DNA of 64,000 bases from Clostridium punense (lineage in GTDB: Bacteria; Bacillota; Clostridia; Clostridiales; Clostridiaceae), in assembly GCF_017874425.1 (NCBI RefSeq), contig NZ_JAGGLL010000014.1, positions 51,437-115,436 on the forward strand. The letters run 5' to 3'. Under the pieces are notes generated by a model that ran no database searches, was not told the origin of the DNA, and saw only the letters and a list, made by a program, of their open reading frames with translations. Every line of letters begins with the position of its first letter. The stretch's first letter is position 1. This document shows positions 1 through 9,407 of this stretch, in pieces. A program made the position numbers and the translations under genes.

Positions 1-496
<496 letters not shown>

Positions 497-532
497 CTAA
501 AATTTATATTTTTCCTACTCATATAACTTGAT

Positions 533-1576
533 TTATGCAAGTAGTATTTTCTCTTTTAAAATATTTGCTATCTCTCTAGCTGTGGCTTCATCTGTAATCA
601 AAATACTATTTGTTCTATTTTTTTCTACAGCTATAATGGCTTTTGATTTTTCTACCCCTGCTGCTACAGCAATTATATTCTCTACATCAGCCACCTGGTC
701 TTTGGAAATACCCACAAAAGGCATAGAGTAAACGATTTCCCCATCTATATTAAAATAATGGCCATAAGCTTCTCCTATCCCACCATTGTGTTCCACTTCC
801 TCAACTATATCTGCAGACAGGTTCCTTTTTTTACATGCGGTTTCTGCCATGCCAATTCCATGAATTAAGATATAAGAATGACTAATAAGCTGAAAAATTT
901 TCTTTATATCATTTTCTCTCAGCAAGGTTTGAAAAGCACTATGACTCAAATTATCTGGCATATGCAAAAGTTCATAACCTGCTCCTAATTTGTCAGCTAA
1001 TCTTTGAACTAAGGTGTTAGATTGGCTTTCAATATCCTTTGCCATTCCTCCTCTTCCTGGAAGAACTTTAATGTTTTTAAATTTAGTTATCTTATCAAAT
1101 TCATCCACCACTCTTTTAACTGATTGGCCACCCGTCAAAGAAATCACTATATCATCCTTCAAAATATTCTTTATATAACTAGCTGTGGCTTTTCCAATTT
1201 CATTTAAAACAGAGGACTCCTCGTTAACATCTCCAGCGACTATTAAAACATCCTTAACATTTAAGGCTTCTTTTATTTCTTTCTCTAAACCATCTATTCC
1301 CTTTACTTCTCGAATAAATAGCTTCAGTCCCTTTAAAACTTCTTCTCCTTCACTGGTTACTGACATTCCTATAGTATTAACTTCGATAAGATTTTGTTCC
1401 TTTAAGAAATTTGTTTCACTTCTTACAACTCTTTCACTTAAATTCACATTGTTCGCTAACAGCCGTCTTCCAATAGGCTGATAAAATTTGATATTCCTTA
1501 AGATATTGTATCTTACTTTAAGAACTTCTATTAGCTCAGGAATAAGTTTTAGTTGTAATCTTAATATGTCTTCCAT
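533..1576 (-). CDS. cggR: central glycolytic genes regulator CggR (SorC/DeoR-type sugar-binding repressor)
   Basis: A 347-residue transcriptional repressor of the CggR branch of the SorC family. In Bacillus this protein represses the gapA operon and is released by fructose-1,6-bisphosphate. The first 90 or so residues form a winged-helix DNA-binding region (YQPIGRRLLANNVNLSERVV... recognition-helix-like segment). The rest is the NagB-like sugar-binding domain (VVISLTGGQSVKRV, ...NVKDVLIVAGDV, GGIGEAYGHYFNIDGEIV). Length matches the family (about 340). ATG follows an AGAGGTG site. It leads the cggR-gap pair and has a CggR-type operator in its own leader, so autoregulation is likely. The B. subtilis role is established knowledge; its application here is inference from sequence and context. 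Confidence 0.93.
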   Translation of the reverse strand: MEDILRLQLKLIPELIEVLKVRYNILRNIKFYQPIGRRLLANNVNLSERVVRSETNFLKEQNLIEVNTIGMSVTSEGEEVLKGLKLFIREVKGIDGLEKEIKEALNVKDVLIVAGDVNEESSVLNEIGKATASYIKNILKDDIVISLTGGQSVKRVVDEFDKITKFKNIKVLPGRGGMAKDIESQSNTLVQRLADKLGAGYELLHMPDNLSHSAFQTLLRENDIKKIFQLISHSYILIHGIGMAETACKKRNLSADIVEEVEHNGGIGEAYGHYFNIDGEIVYSMPFVGISKDQVADVENIIAVAAGVEKSKAIIAVEKNRTNSILITDEATAREIANILKEKILLA

Positions 1577-1589
1577 ATTACACCTCTTT

Positions 1590-1605
1590 GGACAAGTTAC
1601 GTCCC
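1590..1605 (-). promoter_or_regulatory. CggR-type operator in the cggR leader
   Basis: The minus strand reads GGGACGTAACTTGTCC, which fits the GGGAC-N6-TGTC half of the B. subtilis CggR operator. It lies about 20-35 bases downstream of the predicted transcription start and 14 bases before the cggR start codon, where a bound repressor would block elongation. Only one such element is visible, whereas B. subtilis has two in tandem. Confidence 0.7.
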
Positions 1606-1631
1606 TGTGGTCAATTTTTATCCCTATATAA

Positions 1632-1660
1632 ATTGTACGATACTTTCCATGATTTGTGAA
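1632..1660 (-). promoter_or_regulatory. predicted sigma-A promoter of cggR-gap
   Basis: On the minus strand TTCACA (-35, 1655-1660) is followed after 17 bases by TACAAT (-10, 1632-1637). Spacing is ideal and both boxes are close to consensus. It lies between rpoN and cggR, immediately upstream of the CggR-type operator. Confidence 0.65.
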
Positions 1661-1695
1661 GAGGTAAATAATATTTTTAATAATTTATTATTAAG

Positions 1696-3078
1696 TTAAA
1701 GCCTCTTCCTTTGAGAGGACGACTTTATCCCCATTTCTTCCCTATATTTAGCAATTGTTCTTCTTGATAAATTAAACCCTCTATGGTTAAGAATTTCGCA
1801 AATATTGGAGTCTGAAAGAGGTTTCTTTACATTCTCTTCTTCAATGATTTCTTTTATTATCCTCTTGATATTTTGAGTTGAAAAATTATCCTTATTCCCT
1901 GCTATCCCATTAGTAAACAAATCCTTTATTTTTATTATTTTTCCCGTATTAAGAGCAATATATTTATCTCTTATTGCTCTACTTACAGTAGATTCATGTA
2001 AACTTAAATTAATAGCTATTGATTTTATAGTCATAGGCTTAAGATATTCCTCACCATACTTAAAGTATTCTATTTGCAAAGTTATAATTTCATTAATTAC
2101 TCTATGTAAGGTCCTCTTTCTGCTATCGATACTTTTCATTAAAAATAATGCACTATTTATTTTTTCCTTTACATACTCTATAGCTACTTTATCTTCACTT
2201 AAGCTTATTACCTCTTTATATATATTGTTAATGTGAAGTCTGGGTACTATACTCTCATTCATTATAACTAAATATTCTCCTTGGACTTCTTGTATATATG
2301 CATCTGGAATTATATAGGTGATTTCCTCACCTGTGTAAAACCCTCTAGAAGGTTTAGGTTCAAGGCTTTTTATCAAATCTCCATATTTTTGCACCTGCAA
2401 AGGTGATATATTCATCTTCTTAGCAATTGCGCTAAACTTATTTTCTGATAGTAAGTTTAAATTATTTAATATAATTTCCTCTAAATCCTTATGATAAAGT
2501 CCTTTTCTATGAATTTGAATCATAAGGCACTCACTCAAATTCCGTGCTCCAATTCCACAAGGATCTAAGTGTTGAATTGTATTTAAGCATTGTTCACTAA
2601 ACTCTTTAGTAATACCAAGTTCTTCACAAATTAAATCTAGTTCAATATCTAAATAGCCTTTGGAATCGAGATTTTCCACTATATACTTACAAACGGTTAA
2701 TTTGCTACTTTCTAAATTAAGTTCTGAAAGTTGTTCATATAAAAAGTCTTTTAAAGTACTCTTAACACTAATAAATGAAAAAGGAGAAATCTCTTCTTCA
2801 GAATTATTAATATTGTAACTTTTGCTGCTATAATTGTCGAACTCCAAGTATTTAACTATTTCTTTATGATTCACTCCATCTTTTTCAATATTGCTTTCGG
2901 AAATTACTATTTCACTATTGTTAGAATACTCTAAAACTATATTTTCTTGTATTTCTTTGTTCACATATTCTATAAGCTCATAAGAAGACATTTGTAAAAG
3001 TCTAATAGATAGTTGCATTTCTGTGGTCATAACTAACTTTTGTTCTTGAGTTAATTTTAATCCAAAGTCTAAGTGCAT
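1696..3078 (-). CDS. rpoN: RNA polymerase sigma-54 factor
   Basis: 460-residue sigma-54, which directs RNA polymerase to -24/-12 promoters and needs an AAA+ activator. Region I is visible at residues 1-50 (LTQEQKLVMTTEMQLSIRLLQMSSYELIEYV, the Gln/Leu-rich activator-interacting segment). A core-binding region with the HLDPCGIGARNLSECL motif lies near 170. The C-terminal RpoN box (SRRTIAKYREEMGI) ends the protein, so it is full length. ATG is preceded by GGGGGTG. It is transcribed alone, upstream of cggR on the same strand. No sigma-54 activator or convincing -24/-12 site was recognised in this window, so its regulon must lie elsewhere. Identity is certain. Confidence 0.97.
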   Translation of the reverse strand: MHLDFGLKLTQEQKLVMTTEMQLSIRLLQMSSYELIEYVNKEIQENIVLEYSNNSEIVISESNIEKDGVNHKEIVKYLEFDNYSSKSYNINNSEEEISPFSFISVKSTLKDFLYEQLSELNLESSKLTVCKYIVENLDSKGYLDIELDLICEELGITKEFSEQCLNTIQHLDPCGIGARNLSECLMIQIHRKGLYHKDLEEIILNNLNLLSENKFSAIAKKMNISPLQVQKYGDLIKSLEPKPSRGFYTGEEITYIIPDAYIQEVQGEYLVIMNESIVPRLHINNIYKEVISLSEDKVAIEYVKEKINSALFLMKSIDSRKRTLHRVINEIITLQIEYFKYGEEYLKPMTIKSIAINLSLHESTVSRAIRDKYIALNTGKIIKIKDLFTNGIAGNKDNFSTQNIKRIIKEIIEEENVKKPLSDSNICEILNHRGFNLSRRTIAKYREEMGIKSSSQRKRL

Positions 3079-3251
3079 TTCTTCACCCCCACAACTTTCT
3101 ATATTATAACATATTTATACTTCTTTTTATAATTTTCTTAAAAGGTTTAACATTTTTCACAAGTGATCCCAATTGTTTAAATACATGCCTTTTAGCTAAG
3201 CTTTTAAAATCGAAATTTTATATATTCTTAATAATTTTTATGGATAAAAAC

Positions 3252-3290
3252 AAGAAAACTACCATGTACTTAACACACGGTAGTTTTTAA
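3252..3290 (-). terminator. rho-independent terminator after the DUF429 gene
   Basis: Inverted arms AAAACTACC (3255-3263) and GGTAGTTTT (3279-3287), followed on the minus strand by TTTTCTTGTTTTT. It separates the DUF429 gene from rpoN. Confidence 0.8.
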
Positions 3291-3320
3291 TATAACATAT
3301 AACCCATTTATTTAATATGG

Positions 3321-4064
3321 CTATATAACATTTTTTCCATAATTATATCGATAATGTTTTGGTATTTCAATCTGCATTTTGATATTATTGGAGTCATATT
3401 GTGGTTCTTTGGGCATAGACATAAATCCATGCTTAATCCCAACTAATCCATTTATAGCTAGACAAACAGCCTCTAAAACGTTTTCAGCTCTTACATCTTT
3501 TCTTCTAAAACTCTTAATACTGTAATCTAGAATATCATCAATATTTGGGTATACTTTCCTAAGTAAATCTCTTCTTTCATTATAACCAGCTAAAACCATT
3601 TTACTATTTCTCATAAACCTACCACTAAGAACAAAAAATCCTATCTCACAATTACACTCTTTAAACTTATCCCTATACTCTAAGTTATTAGCTAAAAATT
3701 CATCTAACTCTCTTATCCTTTCAATTACATCCCACAGTCTTGTAGAAATACTTCTTCCAGTAAGCCTCTTATTCACAACATTTGCAACGCCAAAACTATT
3801 ACAGTAAATTGCTTCTCTGCACGGAACTGCTGGTAAATCTAAGTGTGATGGGTGTAAAAGCTTCCTGGCTTCTACATCACATTGTCTTTCTTCAAGGGAA
3901 CCTTGCATAAACCCAATAGGCACATTAAATAAAAATAAGTCACTATCCCCCCATAAACACATTAATTCTTCAATGGTCTTAAAAATATTAACATCCCAAC
4001 TATCTTCTGAAAGTTTTACACAAAACCATCCCCCATTACATGTATTAATTCCGACTACATTCAT
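3321..4064 (-). CDS. DUF429 domain protein (predicted RNase H-like fold)
   Basis: 247 residues resembling the DUF429 family, whose members are predicted nuclease-like proteins of unknown role. It begins MNVVGINTCNGGWFCVKL, an RNase H-like first strand. However the acidic residue usually seen there (GID) is N (GIN), so catalytic competence is doubtful. Later blocks are typical of the family: PIGFMQGSLEERQCDVEAR, then VPCREAIYC and RRKDVRAENVLEAVCLAING. ATG follows GGGGTGATAAA. It is monocistronic: a terminator follows, and the nucleoside transporter upstream has its own terminator. The function is unknown and I do not propose one. Confidence 0.8.
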   Translation of the reverse strand: MNVVGINTCNGGWFCVKLSEDSWDVNIFKTIEELMCLWGDSDLFLFNVPIGFMQGSLEERQCDVEARKLLHPSHLDLPAVPCREAIYCNSFGVANVVNKRLTGRSISTRLWDVIERIRELDEFLANNLEYRDKFKECNCEIGFFVLSGRFMRNSKMVLAGYNERRDLLRKVYPNIDDILDYSIKSFRRKDVRAENVLEAVCLAINGLVGIKHGFMSMPKEPQYDSNNIKMQIEIPKHYRYNYGKNVI

Positions 4065-4243
4065 TTTATCACCCCAATAAAATGTGTTATATAATACCTC
4101 ATTATAGAATACTATATATTATATTATATACTATACTTGCTAGTTTGTATTCAGTTTTTTGAATATTTTAAAAATCTTATTTAATAACAATAATATGATT
4201 TGCTTGAGATTATATATACCAAAAATTGATACAAAATAAAAAT

Positions 4244-4271
4244 AAAAAAAATGGCCAAAGCCATTTTTTTA
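4244..4271 (-). terminator. terminator of the nucleoside ABC transporter operon
   Basis: ATGGC/GCCAT hairpin (4251-4255 and 4260-4264) flanked by A and T runs. It overlaps the stop codon of the last permease gene (4269-4271). Confidence 0.8.
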
Positions 4272-5201
4272 TCTTGATCCTTTTTCGTAAGGTGACCCAC
4301 TTGCTGCTGGTGCATTTGTCTTTCCAACAAATCCTGCAAGAGCAAGCATAGTTAAAATATAAGGAATCATGGAATAGAATTCTGTTGGTACTGACCAAGA
4401 AAATCCTTGTGCTATTATTTGGAATGACTCTCCAAGCGCAAATAATAAGCATGCACCAAGAGCACCAAATGGCTTCCAGTTACCAAATATCATTGCAGCT
4501 AAGGCAATAAATCCACGTCCAGCAACCATACCTTCTCTATACAATGGAGTAATTCCTAATGATAGAGCAGCTCCACCAAGTCCTGCAAGAACTCCTGATA
4601 AAACTACACAAAGATATCTAACCTTATATACATTTATTCCAAGGGTGTCAGCTGCCTTAGGATGTTCTCCTACAGCTCTAATTCTAAGTCCCATTGGTGT
4701 TTTATAAATAACATAATGGGAAACAAATACAAGAATTATAGCTAGTATTACAAACCAGTTTAATCCTCCTAAGAACTCACCAATAAATGGTATATTTAAA
4801 ATTCCTTCTGGTAAATTATATGGTAGTTCCTTAACTATATCTGTTTGACCACCCTTACCATTAAATAATATAAATATTAAGAAACTGGCTAAAGCCGTTG
4901 CAAATAAGTTTATTGCTGTACCAGAAATAACTTGATCTGATTTCAGATTTATACTTAACGCTGCATGTACAAGAGCAAGTAAGCCTCCTGCAACCATAGC
5001 AAATACTATACCAACCACTGGATTGCCAGTAATAAAACTTCCATAAACTGCAAAGAATGCACCGATTGTCATCATTCCCTCAAGTCCTATGTTAACAACA
5101 CCAGACCTTTCAGAAAACACACCTCCAAGTGCTGCAAAAATCAGAGGCGTAGCTATTCTTAAGGTAGCAGTTAATAATGAAATTAAATTAAAATCACTCA
5201 T
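4269..5201 (-). CDS. BMP-family nucleoside ABC transporter, permease 2 (NupQ-like)
   Basis: 310-residue membrane permease of the BPD_transp_2 type, related to B. subtilis NupQ (YufQ). Several hydrophobic helices alternate with the typical permease loops GVVNIGLEGMMTIGAFFAVYGS and GITPLYREGMVAGRGFIALAAMIFG. With the preceding permease it should form the membrane channel of a nucleoside importer. Its ATG overlaps the end of the upstream permease by 8 bases (translational coupling). It is the last gene of the ATPase-permease-permease unit, closed by a terminator at its stop codon. Family assignment is firm; the exact nucleoside specificity cannot be read from sequence. Confidence 0.9.
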   Translation of the reverse strand: MSDFNLISLLTATLRIATPLIFAALGGVFSERSGVVNIGLEGMMTIGAFFAVYGSFITGNPVVGIVFAMVAGGLLALVHAALSINLKSDQVISGTAINLFATALASFLIFILFNGKGGQTDIVKELPYNLPEGILNIPFIGEFLGGLNWFVILAIILVFVSHYVIYKTPMGLRIRAVGEHPKAADTLGINVYKVRYLCVVLSGVLAGLGGAALSLGITPLYREGMVAGRGFIALAAMIFGNWKPFGALGACLLFALGESFQIIAQGFSWSVPTEFYSMIPYILTMLALAGFVGKTNAPAASGSPYEKGSR

Positions 5202-6270
5202 TCATTATCGCCCCTTTCTTTTTCTTATCGCTGAAATATTTTACTATATAGTCTGTAGCTACGAAAATTATTATTATTGATTGAATTAAAAATACTATTT
5301 GTTTAGGAATTCCACTTATTTGCAGTGCTCTTGAGCTACTATTAAGAGCTCCAAACAGCACTGCTGATGCAATACAAGCTACTGGATTGTTTTTAGCAAG
5401 CAATGCAACCGCTATTCCATCGAATCCATAAGAAGGTAATACCATAAAGTCTTGAGCTAAGTGCGTAACTCCAGCAACGTGAGTTGCTCCTCCTAGTCCT
5501 GCTATTGCTCCTGAAATAACTATAGATAATACTGCATTTTTAGAAACGTTCACACCGCCATACTCTGCTCCAAGAGGGTTGATACCAACAGCTCTTATTT
5601 CATATCCAGTAGTTGTTTTCCAAAGGAACCAAGCCATAAATATAGCAACAGCTATAGCAAGAAATATACTAGTGTTAGCTTGAGAGGTAGTCATGAACCT
5701 TGCAAATTCTGCACTTTTTTCAATAGTTGCAGTACTTGCTTTTCCTGGAACCCCAAAACGTGTTCTTAAGATAATATAGTTAGCAAACGCAAGGGATATA
5801 TAGTTCATCATTATTGTATTAATAACTTCACTGGTTCCAAACTTTGCCTTAAGGAAACCTGGAACTGATCCCCAAAGACCCCCAGCTATAATACCACTGA
5901 TAATCATTAGTGGTATATGAATTATTGGGCTTAACCCTGGTATAGTACCAACTAAAGCGCCAGCAAGCATACCAAGAACAAACTGTCCACCTACTCCAAT
6001 GTTAAATAATCCACATCTAAATGCCACAGCATTAGCAACTCCAGTAAATATTAAAGGTGTAATTTCGGCAAGAGTTGTCATTGAGTTTCTTGTTGTACCA
6101 AAACTACCTTTCCAAATTGTGCCTATTAAATCACCGAGTGCTGAGAAATATCTTGTTATAGGGTATCCTTTTGCCCACATTACAAAAAATACAGACACAA
6201 AGAATGATATTACAATAGCTAATAACGGAAAGAGTAAAGAACTAATAATCTGCTTTCCTTTATTGTTCAT
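5194..6270 (-). CDS. BMP-family nucleoside ABC transporter, permease 1 (NupP-like)
   Basis: About 358 residues, a BPD_transp_2 permease like NupP (YufP). There are roughly ten hydrophobic segments. The conserved cytoplasmic loop KTTTGYEIRAVGINPLGAEYGGV is followed by SGAIAGLGGATHVAGV and YGFDGIAVALLAKNNP. Two adjacent starts are possible: GTG at 6273 or ATG at 6270. I use the ATG, which lies about 10 bases from the GGAGC ribosome-binding site. The start overlaps the end of the ATPase gene and the stop overlaps the next permease, so all three are one translationally coupled unit. It partners the next permease in the membrane. Confidence 0.9.
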   Translation of the reverse strand: MNNKGKQIISSLLFPLLAIVISFFVSVFFVMWAKGYPITRYFSALGDLIGTIWKGSFGTTRNSMTTLAEITPLIFTGVANAVAFRCGLFNIGVGGQFVLGMLAGALVGTIPGLSPIIHIPLMIISGIIAGGLWGSVPGFLKAKFGTSEVINTIMMNYISLAFANYIILRTRFGVPGKASTATIEKSAEFARFMTTSQANTSIFLAIAVAIFMAWFLWKTTTGYEIRAVGINPLGAEYGGVNVSKNAVLSIVISGAIAGLGGATHVAGVTHLAQDFMVLPSYGFDGIAVALLAKNNPVACIASAVLFGALNSSSRALQISGIPKQIVFLIQSIIIIFVATDYIVKYFSDKKKKGAIMNE

Positions 6271-7804
6271 CACTACCAGCTCCTTCCTTTACATCACTTA
6301 AACTTCCACCAGCCATTAATACCCCTAGCTTTTGTTCGTTAGCATCTTCTCTATCTAAAACTGCTACCACATTTCCATCATACATTACTGCTATTCTGTC
6401 AGAAAGTGATAATACTTCATCAAGCTCTAGGGAAACTAGTAAAACAGCCTTTCCTTTGTCTCTTTCATCAACTAGTCTTCCATGTATATATTCTATAGCT
6501 CCAACATCTAATCCCCTAGTTGGTTGCGCAGCTATTAAAAGTTCAGGGTCTTTTGAAATTTCTCTAGCAGCAATTAATTTTTGCTGGTTACCACCAGATA
6601 ATGCGGAAGCAAACACTTCATTATTAGGAGTTCTTACGTCGAACTCTTTTATTAATTTATCGCAATGCTCCTTTATTGCCTTATAATCCATAACGATGCC
6701 TTTACTAAAAGGTTTATTTCTATGAATTCCTAGAATTGAATTTTCGAAAAGTGAGTACTTAAGAATAAGCCCTCTTTTATGTCTATCTTCTGGAATATGT
6801 CCTACTCCTGAATCTATTATTTCTCTTGGTGATTTACCATATATATCTTTTCCGTTTAGTAATACTTTTCCTTTAGTAGGCTTTCTAAGGCCTGTTAAAA
6901 CCTCTAAAAACTCTGATTGTCCATTTCCATCTACACCTGCAATACCTAATATTTCCCCACCTCTAACAGTTAAGCTTAATCCCTTAACCGCTTCAATGCC
7001 TCTGTGGTCATTAGCACATAAATCTTCAATCGTTAGTACATCGCCTTTTATACTAGCTTCTTTTTTATCTACTACAAGGTTTACTTTTCTACCTACCATC
7101 AATTCTGCCAATTCATCTATATTAGTTTCCTTAGTCTTAACTGTACCAGTTACCTTTCCTCTTCTAATTATGGTAACTCTATCACTCATACTCATAACCT
7201 CTTTTAACTTATGAGTAATAAGTATTACTGATTTTCCTTCTTTTTTTAGATTATGAATTATTTTACCTAATTCCTCAATTTCTTGTGGGGTTAATACTGC
7301 CGTTGGTTCATCTAGAATTAAAATGTCAGCACCCCTATATAAGGCCTTTAATATTTCCACCTTTTGCTGTTGGCCTACAGAAATATCCTCAATTACTGCA
7401 TGTGGGTCAATAGCAAAACCATATTTCTCTGACAACTTTCTTACATTTTCTACAGCAGTTTTCATATCTATTGAAATTCCTTTTTTAGGTTCTGTTCCTA
7501 AAACAATATTCTCTGCTACAGTAAAATTGTGTACTAGCATGAAATGTTGATGAACCATACCTATCCCTAATTTAATTGCCTCATTAGGGTTGGTAATTTT
7601 AACCAACTGTCCCTTAACATAAATATCCCCTTTTTCCTGTTGATAAAGACCATAAAGGATATTCATTAGGGTAGTTTTTCCTGCACCATTTTCACCCAAC
7701 AATACGTGAGTTTCACTTGATAACAATTCAAAGTTAACGTTATCATTAGCAATAGTTCCAGGGAAAACTTTGGTTATTCCTTTCATTTCGATTACCTTTT
7801 CCAT
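6260..7804 (-). CDS. BMP-family nucleoside ABC transporter, double ATPase (NupO-like)
   Basis: 514 residues with two tandem ABC domains, as in NupO/YufO and sugar-importer ATPases. Domain 1 (about 5-235) has Walker A GENGAGKTTL, the signature-like SVGQQQKVEILKAL and Walker B ILILDEPTAVLTP. Domain 2 (about 255-500) has a degenerate Walker A, GVDGNGQSEFLEVL. It also has signature LSGGNQQKLIAAREI and LLIAAQPTRGLDVGA, where Gln replaces the Walker B glutamate. The degenerate second site is normal for this family. ATG follows AAGGAGGAAGGGAA. It sits downstream of the BMP lipoprotein gene, separated from it by a terminator, so the lipoprotein is probably made in excess. Confidence 0.93.
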   Translation of the reverse strand: MEKVIEMKGITKVFPGTIANDNVNFELLSSETHVLLGENGAGKTTLMNILYGLYQQEKGDIYVKGQLVKITNPNEAIKLGIGMVHQHFMLVHNFTVAENIVLGTEPKKGISIDMKTAVENVRKLSEKYGFAIDPHAVIEDISVGQQQKVEILKALYRGADILILDEPTAVLTPQEIEELGKIIHNLKKEGKSVILITHKLKEVMSMSDRVTIIRRGKVTGTVKTKETNIDELAELMVGRKVNLVVDKKEASIKGDVLTIEDLCANDHRGIEAVKGLSLTVRGGEILGIAGVDGNGQSEFLEVLTGLRKPTKGKVLLNGKDIYGKSPREIIDSGVGHIPEDRHKRGLILKYSLFENSILGIHRNKPFSKGIVMDYKAIKEHCDKLIKEFDVRTPNNEVFASALSGGNQQKLIAAREISKDPELLIAAQPTRGLDVGAIEYIHGRLVDERDKGKAVLLVSLELDEVLSLSDRIAVMYDGNVVAVLDREDANEQKLGVLMAGGSLSDVKEGAGSDEQ

Positions 7805-7950
7805 TTCCCTTCCTCCTTAAACAAATTACCTAAAGCTTAGCCTATGATAGTAGAAGATTTTATAATTGCAGTTATGTAATTAATTATACATTTTTTTTGA
7901 ACAATAGGAAGAACTTTTTTATTTTTTGATTTGAAATCTTCTTATTCTAC

Positions 7951-7985
7951 AAAAAAAGCTAGATGAATAAACATCTAGCTTCAAT
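7951..7985 (-). terminator. terminator after the BMP lipoprotein gene (partial read-through likely)
   Basis: Perfect 10-bp arms AAGCTAGATG/CATCTAGCTT (7957-7966 and 7972-7981) followed on the minus strand by a seven-base T run. It lies between the binding-protein gene and its ABC genes, a common way to give the lipoprotein higher expression. Confidence 0.85.
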
Positions 7986-8015
7986 TATACTATGCTATAA
8001 TTATGTCGTAAAGAT

Positions 8016-9116
8016 TTATTTAAAATCTTTAGCTCCTTGTCTGTTTGCAGGAACTACAACTTTACCATCTAGTATTTGCTTTTCATAATCCTTAGCAACT
8101 TTTAACACATCAGCAGATGTATTTTTAGAAGTTGTTTCAGCCATGCCTATTCCGCCTTCTTTAATTCCAAGGTCTTGATGACCAGGTTTAAATGTATTCT
8201 CAACTACTGCTTTAGATACATTGTAAGTAGCTACGTCAACTCTTTTTATCATTGAAGAAAGAATAACATCAGCATATTCTGGAACTGATACCGCTTGGTC
8301 CATATCTACTCCGATTGCCCAAACTTGTTTTCCAGAATCTTTTAATTCTTTAGCAGCTTTGAACATTCCGATACCAACACCACCAGCAGCATGGTATATA
8401 ACGTCACAACCGCCCTCGTATAATGATTTTGCTAACTCATAACCTTTGTTTGTATCACCAAAAGAGTCAGCATATTTTACAGTTGTTCCTGGAGTTTTTC
8501 CATCTGGGCTTAGTAAGCCTTCAGCAGCTTTAGGGTTAACTGCTTTTACTCCAGCAGCAAATCCAGCTTCAAACTTGTTAATTGTATCAAAGTCTTTACC
8601 ACCAATGAATCCAATCTTGTTAGTTTTTGTAGTCTTACCTGCAATAACTCCCATTAAGAACGAACCTTCATGCTCTTTGAAAGTAATTGAAGCAACATTT
8701 GGCTTATCAACTATAGAGTCTATAATTGCAATTTTAGCATCTTTGTTGTTATCTGCAACAGCTTTTGTTGCATCATCCATTTGGAATCCAACAGCAATTA
8801 CAAGATTTGAACCATCATCGATAAGAGATTGTAAGTTTGGTTGGTAATCTTCTTTCTTTTGTGATTCAATTGGAGTGTACTTTAATTTAAAATCCTGTTG
8901 AGCCTTTTTAACACCAGCATCAGCAGATTGGTTGAAGGATTTGTCGTTTAAACCCCCTTCATCTGTTGAAAGCCCAACTATAACTTGTTTTTTGTCTCCA
9001 CCAGCAGCTGGTTGATTAGAATCTCCACCAGTTTTATCTCCTGATGCACAACCTACTAAAAGTGAAGCTGTCATTGCAACTGTTGTTAACATTGCAACTA
9101 ATTTTTTCATTTTCAT
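8016..9116 (-). CDS. BMP-family nucleoside-binding lipoprotein (PnrA/NupN-like)
   Basis: 366-residue solute-binding protein of the basic membrane protein (BMP/PnrA-like) family. It captures nucleosides outside the membrane and hands them to the permease pair encoded next door. A lipoprotein signal peptide is clear: MKMKKLVAMLTTVAMTASLLVGC, with the lipobox cysteine at residue 23 and a low-complexity Gly/Asn linker after it. The mature part has family blocks VGLSTDEGGLNDKSFNQSA, GFIGGKDFDTINKFEAGF and YHAAGGVGIGMFKAAKE. ATG follows AGGAGG. No purine riboswitch was recognised in the upstream region. Specificity within nucleosides is not determined. Confidence 0.92.
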   Translation of the reverse strand: MKMKKLVAMLTTVAMTASLLVGCASGDKTGGDSNQPAAGGDKKQVIVGLSTDEGGLNDKSFNQSADAGVKKAQQDFKLKYTPIESQKKEDYQPNLQSLIDDGSNLVIAVGFQMDDATKAVADNNKDAKIAIIDSIVDKPNVASITFKEHEGSFLMGVIAGKTTKTNKIGFIGGKDFDTINKFEAGFAAGVKAVNPKAAEGLLSPDGKTPGTTVKYADSFGDTNKGYELAKSLYEGGCDVIYHAAGGVGIGMFKAAKELKDSGKQVWAIGVDMDQAVSVPEYADVILSSMIKRVDVATYNVSKAVVENTFKPGHQDLGIKEGGIGMAETTSKNTSADVLKVAKDYEKQILDGKVVVPANRQGAKDFK

Positions 9117-9365
9117 AATTATTACCTCCTATAATTTAGAAACCTTTAAGTCCCAACATTGTATTATTCTACACTAGGTGTAAAATTCCTTCTTAATTAG
9201 GTAATTTTTTAAAATTTCCCTAATATTTTAACTAAAATTATCTAATTTTATGCATGATTACATATTAAATTATCATATTCAGTAAACATTTACAATAATG
9301 TTTATGATACGATAATACAAATTATGAAGAAAATTTATTTTTTTACAGATTATTGGTAAATTAGT
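9117..9365. other. AT-rich intergenic region upstream of the BMP lipoprotein gene
   Basis: Contains the ribosome-binding site (AGGAGG) of the lipoprotein gene and presumably its promoter. I saw no conserved purine-riboswitch core, small ORF or repeat. Confidence 0.5.
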
Positions 9366-9404
9366 TGTAGAATAAATTAGCTGGACATTCACTGTCCAGC
9401 TAAT
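9366..9404 (-). terminator. terminator of the grd operon
   Basis: Perfect 12-bp arms ATTAGCTGGACA/TGTCCAGCTAAT (9376-9387 and 9393-9404) with a 5-base loop, just after the grdD stop codon. The following tract on the minus strand is AT-rich but not a pure T run. Confidence 0.75.
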
Positions 9405-9407
9405 TCA

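Noticed and set aside
3121..3240. Possible small RNA in the spacer upstream of rpoN
   Set aside because: Only AT-rich sequence before the DUF429 terminator; no structure or conserved block.
9117..9400. Purine riboswitch upstream of the nucleoside-binding lipoprotein
   Set aside because: No conserved purine-aptamer core could be found on the minus strand in the leader.
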